Shown: positions 61,844 through 64,000 of the stretch, one piece after another | How the letters are laid out: every line of letters starts with the position of its first letter | Position numbering within the stretch: position 1 is the first letter of the stretch | NCBI GenBank assembly: GCA_017461365.1 | Contig: JAFTYG010000047.1 | Coordinates: 1-64,000 of the forward strand | DNA: 64,000 nt | Direction of reading: 5' to 3' | Source: Clostridia bacterium | Lineage (GTDB): Bacteria > Bacillota > Clostridia > Oscillospirales > CAG-272 | Position numbers and translations under genes: made by a program | Notes under the pieces: model-generated | Told to the model about the DNA's origin: nothing | Database searches by the model: none | The model's input: only the letters and a program-made list of their open reading frames with translations

Positions 61844-62818
61844 TCAGAGCACGTTCATTACGATGATACCGACAAGCGCGACAAGTGAGCCGACAATGCT
61901 CCGCCACGTCATTTTCTCGTTAAAGAAGATCATCGCCACAAAGTTTACCGTGATCAGGCATCCGCCCTTGATTATCGGATAGAGCACCTGAGAGCTCATT
62001 CCGTAGTCGTTTGTCGCCACAGTCTGCAAATAATTTGCCGCGAAAAGGCAGACCGCCATCACTCCTATATGCGCAAGCACTCTTATGGGAATATAGAGCC
62101 GTTTTTTGCTTTCGGTCAGCTCGGAGACCTTCTCTGTCTCTGGGCGTTTATTTTTCTTTTTATTCGCGTCCCATATCCAGAACGCCGCGAACACAAGGAG
62201 CAATACTGCCGCCGCAAAGACGTATGTATAAAAATGGAACACCGATTTCGGGTATATCTTTTCAGCCGCGTGAGCGCCTGCCTCGGTGTAGTATTCCTTA
62301 TAAAGCTGTTGCGAAAAGCTCGAAAGTCCGTCTCCGAGGGTGGCTATAATGAGGAGCAATATTCCCGAGAAGCCTCCGCCCGCGGTCTTTTTGCTGTGCC
62401 CCGCAAGTATGACGGTTGCTCCGAGGATGAACGCAAAGCCTATCATTTTGGGAACCGAGATCGGCTGTCCGAACAAAACAAGGCAAAGAAGAGCGGGAAG
62501 AAGCGAGCCGAGTGTCATTCCAACGTCCATCGCCACCATCGAATTCTTACGCACCGCCATGAGCCAACCGACAAGAAACGCCGCGTTTGCGATACCTGAG
62601 AATGCGCATATAGCAAGCATTCCGCCATCAACTCGCAGAGAGCCTCCCGAGCCTTCGGCAAATACAAGCGCCGCGCCTATTATGACGCAGAACACCATAC
62701 GCACGAAATTGAAAAGGACTGAGTCGCCCGTATCTCTGACGGCGGTACTTGTTTTCTTTCCGCAGTACCCTTTTATCGTAAGGAAGAACAGAGCTATAAT
62801 AACTATCAGGTAAACCAT
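61844..62818 (-). CDS. DMT-superfamily (EamA-like) permease
   Basis: A 324-aa membrane protein with ten hydrophobic helices arranged as two EamA halves (GFAFILGATVILAG and the closing VGSLVALVGIIVMNVL). It lies directly upstream of the glycyl-radical enzyme gene in the same operon and divergent from an AraC regulator, so it most likely imports the radical enzyme's substrate or exports a product. RBS AGGAG. Confidence 0.85.
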   Translation of the reverse strand: MVYLIVIIALFFLTIKGYCGKKTSTAVRDTGDSVLFNFVRMVFCVIIGAALVFAEGSGGSLRVDGGMLAICAFSGIANAAFLVGWLMAVRKNSMVAMDVGMTLGSLLPALLCLVLFGQPISVPKMIGFAFILGATVILAGHSKKTAGGGFSGILLLIIATLGDGLSSFSQQLYKEYYTEAGAHAAEKIYPKSVFHFYTYVFAAAVLLLVFAAFWIWDANKKKNKRPETEKVSELTESKKRLYIPIRVLAHIGVMAVCLFAANYLQTVATNDYGMSSQVLYPIIKGGCLITVNFVAMIFFNEKMTWRSIVGSLVALVGIIVMNVL

Positions 62819-62908
62819 TCCGAGCTCCTATGAAACCAAATAAAAATTCACTGTGGCTTCATTATAACACAAAAACGTCAACGGGAAAATGTATAATAAC
62901 AAAAAACC

Positions 62909-62937
62909 TTGATTTTTCTGCACTAATATGTTATAAT
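62909..62937 (+). promoter_or_regulatory. Promoter of the AraC gene at 62963
   Basis: TTGATT (62909-62914), spacer 17, TATAAT (62932-62937), about 25 bases before the start. Confidence 0.65.
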
Positions 62938-62962
62938 TTAAAAAAGTGACGGAGGTATAAAA

Positions 62963-63811
62963 ATGAATATTGCAGACATATCCGAGCTTAAAGAGAAAAA
63001 TGCGGACGCGCAGATATTTGAGATCTTTCCCGAGCGTTGGGAGAAGCGCCGTGAATTTTCCCTTTACAAGCGCAAGGGGCGCCCTTGCTCCGCGCTCTTT
63101 TTCGCGCAAGGCGACGTGGAGATATGCTTTTACAGCGGAGATAAGACCGTTTCGGCAAAAAAGGGGGACGTCGTTTATATTCCCGAGGGCATATGCTATA
63201 CTGCATCGATAGAAAAAAAGAACTCCTCACAGACCGTTACCTATACTGTAAACTTCGATCTTTTTGAGGAGAGCCGCAAAAAGCTGTTTCTTTCGTCGGA
63301 TATAAAGATACTCGCCAGCAGGCAGGACAGCCTTTTCGAGAGGCGCTTCAAGGAGCTGTCCGATACTGTACACAGACTCAGAGATACGGGAGACAAGGAA
63401 AGCTATAACCGAACGAGAGCTAAGGGTGAATTTCTTCTGCTGCTCGACTCAGTTGCCGACACCGCCTCTATACGCGACGACAGCTATTATCCAATCCGCC
63501 GCGGTGTAGACGCCTTTTGCGGTGAGTGGAACAAAAACGAGCGCATAGAAAAATACGCTTCTCTGTGCGGTATCAGCGAGACTTATTTTTTCAGGTGCTT
63601 CAAAAAATGGTCGGGCGTCAGCCCTGTGGAATACCGAAACAATCTGCGTTTGTCGAACGCCGAAAGTCTTTTGCGATGCACCGATATGCAGATACAGGAG
63701 ATCTCCGCGGCAGTAGGGTTTACCGATCCGTTTTATTTCTGCCGTATCTTTTCGGACAAGTACGGGATGTCGCCGAAAAAATACAGAGAGAGGTATCAGG
63801 GAGAGGGGTAA
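62963..63811 (+). CDS. AraC-family regulator of the glycyl-radical operon
   Basis: A 282-aa regulator with an N-terminal cupin-like domain (ARQ-type SGDKTVSAKKGDVVYIPEG) and a C-terminal double HTH (RIEKYASLCGISETYFFRCFKKWSG; QIQEISAAVGFTDPFYFCRIFSDKYG, ending SPKKYRERY). Divergent from the permease and glycyl-radical operon, which it likely switches on. GGAGG before the start. Confidence 0.9.
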   Translation: MNIADISELKEKNADAQIFEIFPERWEKRREFSLYKRKGRPCSALFFAQGDVEICFYSGDKTVSAKKGDVVYIPEGICYTASIEKKNSSQTVTYTVNFDLFEESRKKLFLSSDIKILASRQDSLFERRFKELSDTVHRLRDTGDKESYNRTRAKGEFLLLLDSVADTASIRDDSYYPIRRGVDAFCGEWNKNERIEKYASLCGISETYFFRCFKKWSGVSPVEYRNNLRLSNAESLLRCTDMQIQEISAAVGFTDPFYFCRIFSDKYGMSPKKYRERYQGEG

Positions 63812-63864
63812 AAATGCTTACTCCGCTTGGCTTCGTTAGGAGCGGTATTTTTTGTCAGTATAGG

Positions 63865-63893
63865 TTGACACGTCGGTTTGTTTGTGTTATAAT
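63865..63893 (+). promoter_or_regulatory. Full-consensus promoter of the end-of-window RNA
   Basis: TTGACA (63865-63870), 17-base spacer, TATAAT (63888-63893): a perfect match to the SigA consensus. Confidence 0.85.
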
Positions 63894-63895
63894 AT

Positions 63896-63998
63896 TTGCG
63901 TTAGTTTTTACCCATGAGGGGGTATCCCACGATATTGAGCCCACGTTAGCGGCTCCGTCGATTAAGGCGGTCGTTTCCCGAGCTTCGGGAACGCAATA
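63896..63998 (+). ncRNA. Structured non-coding RNA candidate, possibly truncated by window end
   Basis: Starts at the expected transcription site of the perfect promoter at 63865. TTGCGTT (63896-63902) pairs with AACGCAA (63990-63996). Inside are TACCC/GGGTA and TCCCGA/TCGGGA hairpins and two CCCACG segments. No ribosome site or credible protein. It may be a stable small RNA or the start of a leader; I cannot match it to a known class. Confidence 0.5.
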
Positions 63999-64000
63999 AT

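Noticed and set aside
62860-62880. Consensus promoter for the DMT permease gene
   Set aside because: A TATAAT is present on the minus strand, but the nearest TTGACG is only nine bases away; no properly spaced -35 box, so the promoter is probably activator-dependent.

Overview
The window looks like a chromosomal segment of an anaerobic gut-type Clostridia bacterium (Bacillota; Oscillospirales or Christensenellales-like, which I cannot resolve further). The basis is strong AGGAGG ribosome sites, many TTGACA-17-TATAAT promoters, Ser/Glu/Thr-rich lipoprotein linkers after type II lipoboxes, cobalamin and glycine riboswitches, sodium:amino-acid symporters, a glycyl-radical enzyme and clostridial-style secreted-protein C-terminal domains. 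No rRNA, tRNA or CRISPR array was seen.

Layout. 0.2-1.7 kb: radA. 1.7-8.9 kb (minus): surface operon A, with a solute-binding-like lipoprotein, an endonuclease/exonuclease/phosphatase lipoprotein, a beta-helix secreted protein, a 51-aa peptide, a sugar isomerase and an Asn/Gly-repeat lipoprotein. 9.0-10.3 kb: cobalamin riboswitch, DUF4430 lipoprotein and ECF S component (B12 uptake). 10.5-17.5 kb: compact phage head cassette (terminase small and large subunits, beta-propeller virion protein, portal, scaffold, coat, connector) with no integrase, lysis or tail genes. 17.6-19.6 kb: small beta protein and an ECF sigma factor with a long C-terminal extension. 19.7-26.5 kb: six-gene catabolic operon under a divergent AraC regulator, headed by a type I dehydroquinase-like protein. 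26.5-29.3 kb: DeoR regulator with class II aldolase and sugar-phosphate dehydrogenase. 29.4-31.8 kb: AGCS symporter and LysR regulator. 32-43.5 kb: housekeeping and membrane genes (gap, gdhA, zinc-ribbon membrane proteins, an esterase/acyltransferase fusion, an HPr-like protein, a DedA/TVP38 protein, a glycine-riboswitch-controlled symporter, an aminotransferase with a structured leader). 43.9-48.3 kb: glpK, lipase, YwaF-like protein, HTH-membrane protein. 48.4-57.8 kb: surface operon B with its AraC regulator. 57.9-63.8 kb: glycyl-radical enzyme locus (AraC, DMT permease, radical enzyme, aldo/keto reductase, activase). 63.86-64 kb: a consensus promoter driving a structured RNA cut off by the window end.

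Main result. Operons A and B repeat one architecture although they lie about 45 kb apart: a permease-less solute-binding-type lipoprotein, a metallohydrolase lipoprotein (EEP in A, metallo-beta-lactamase in B) with a related N-terminal module, a large Sec-secreted protein, a ~50-aa peptide with the shared pattern MK-x-x-Y-x-TPE ... DVIT-x-SA placed directly after it, and a short low-complexity repeat lipoprotein. Operon B adds a GH127 enzyme and a nearby AraC regulator with paired 18-bp repeats. I read this as a recurring cell-surface glycan-capture module with an undescribed small peptide; the function is inference. The second strongest point is the glycyl-radical enzyme, which keeps the radical Gly and the thiyl Cys but has GCNW where dehydratases and C-N/C-S lyases have GCVE.
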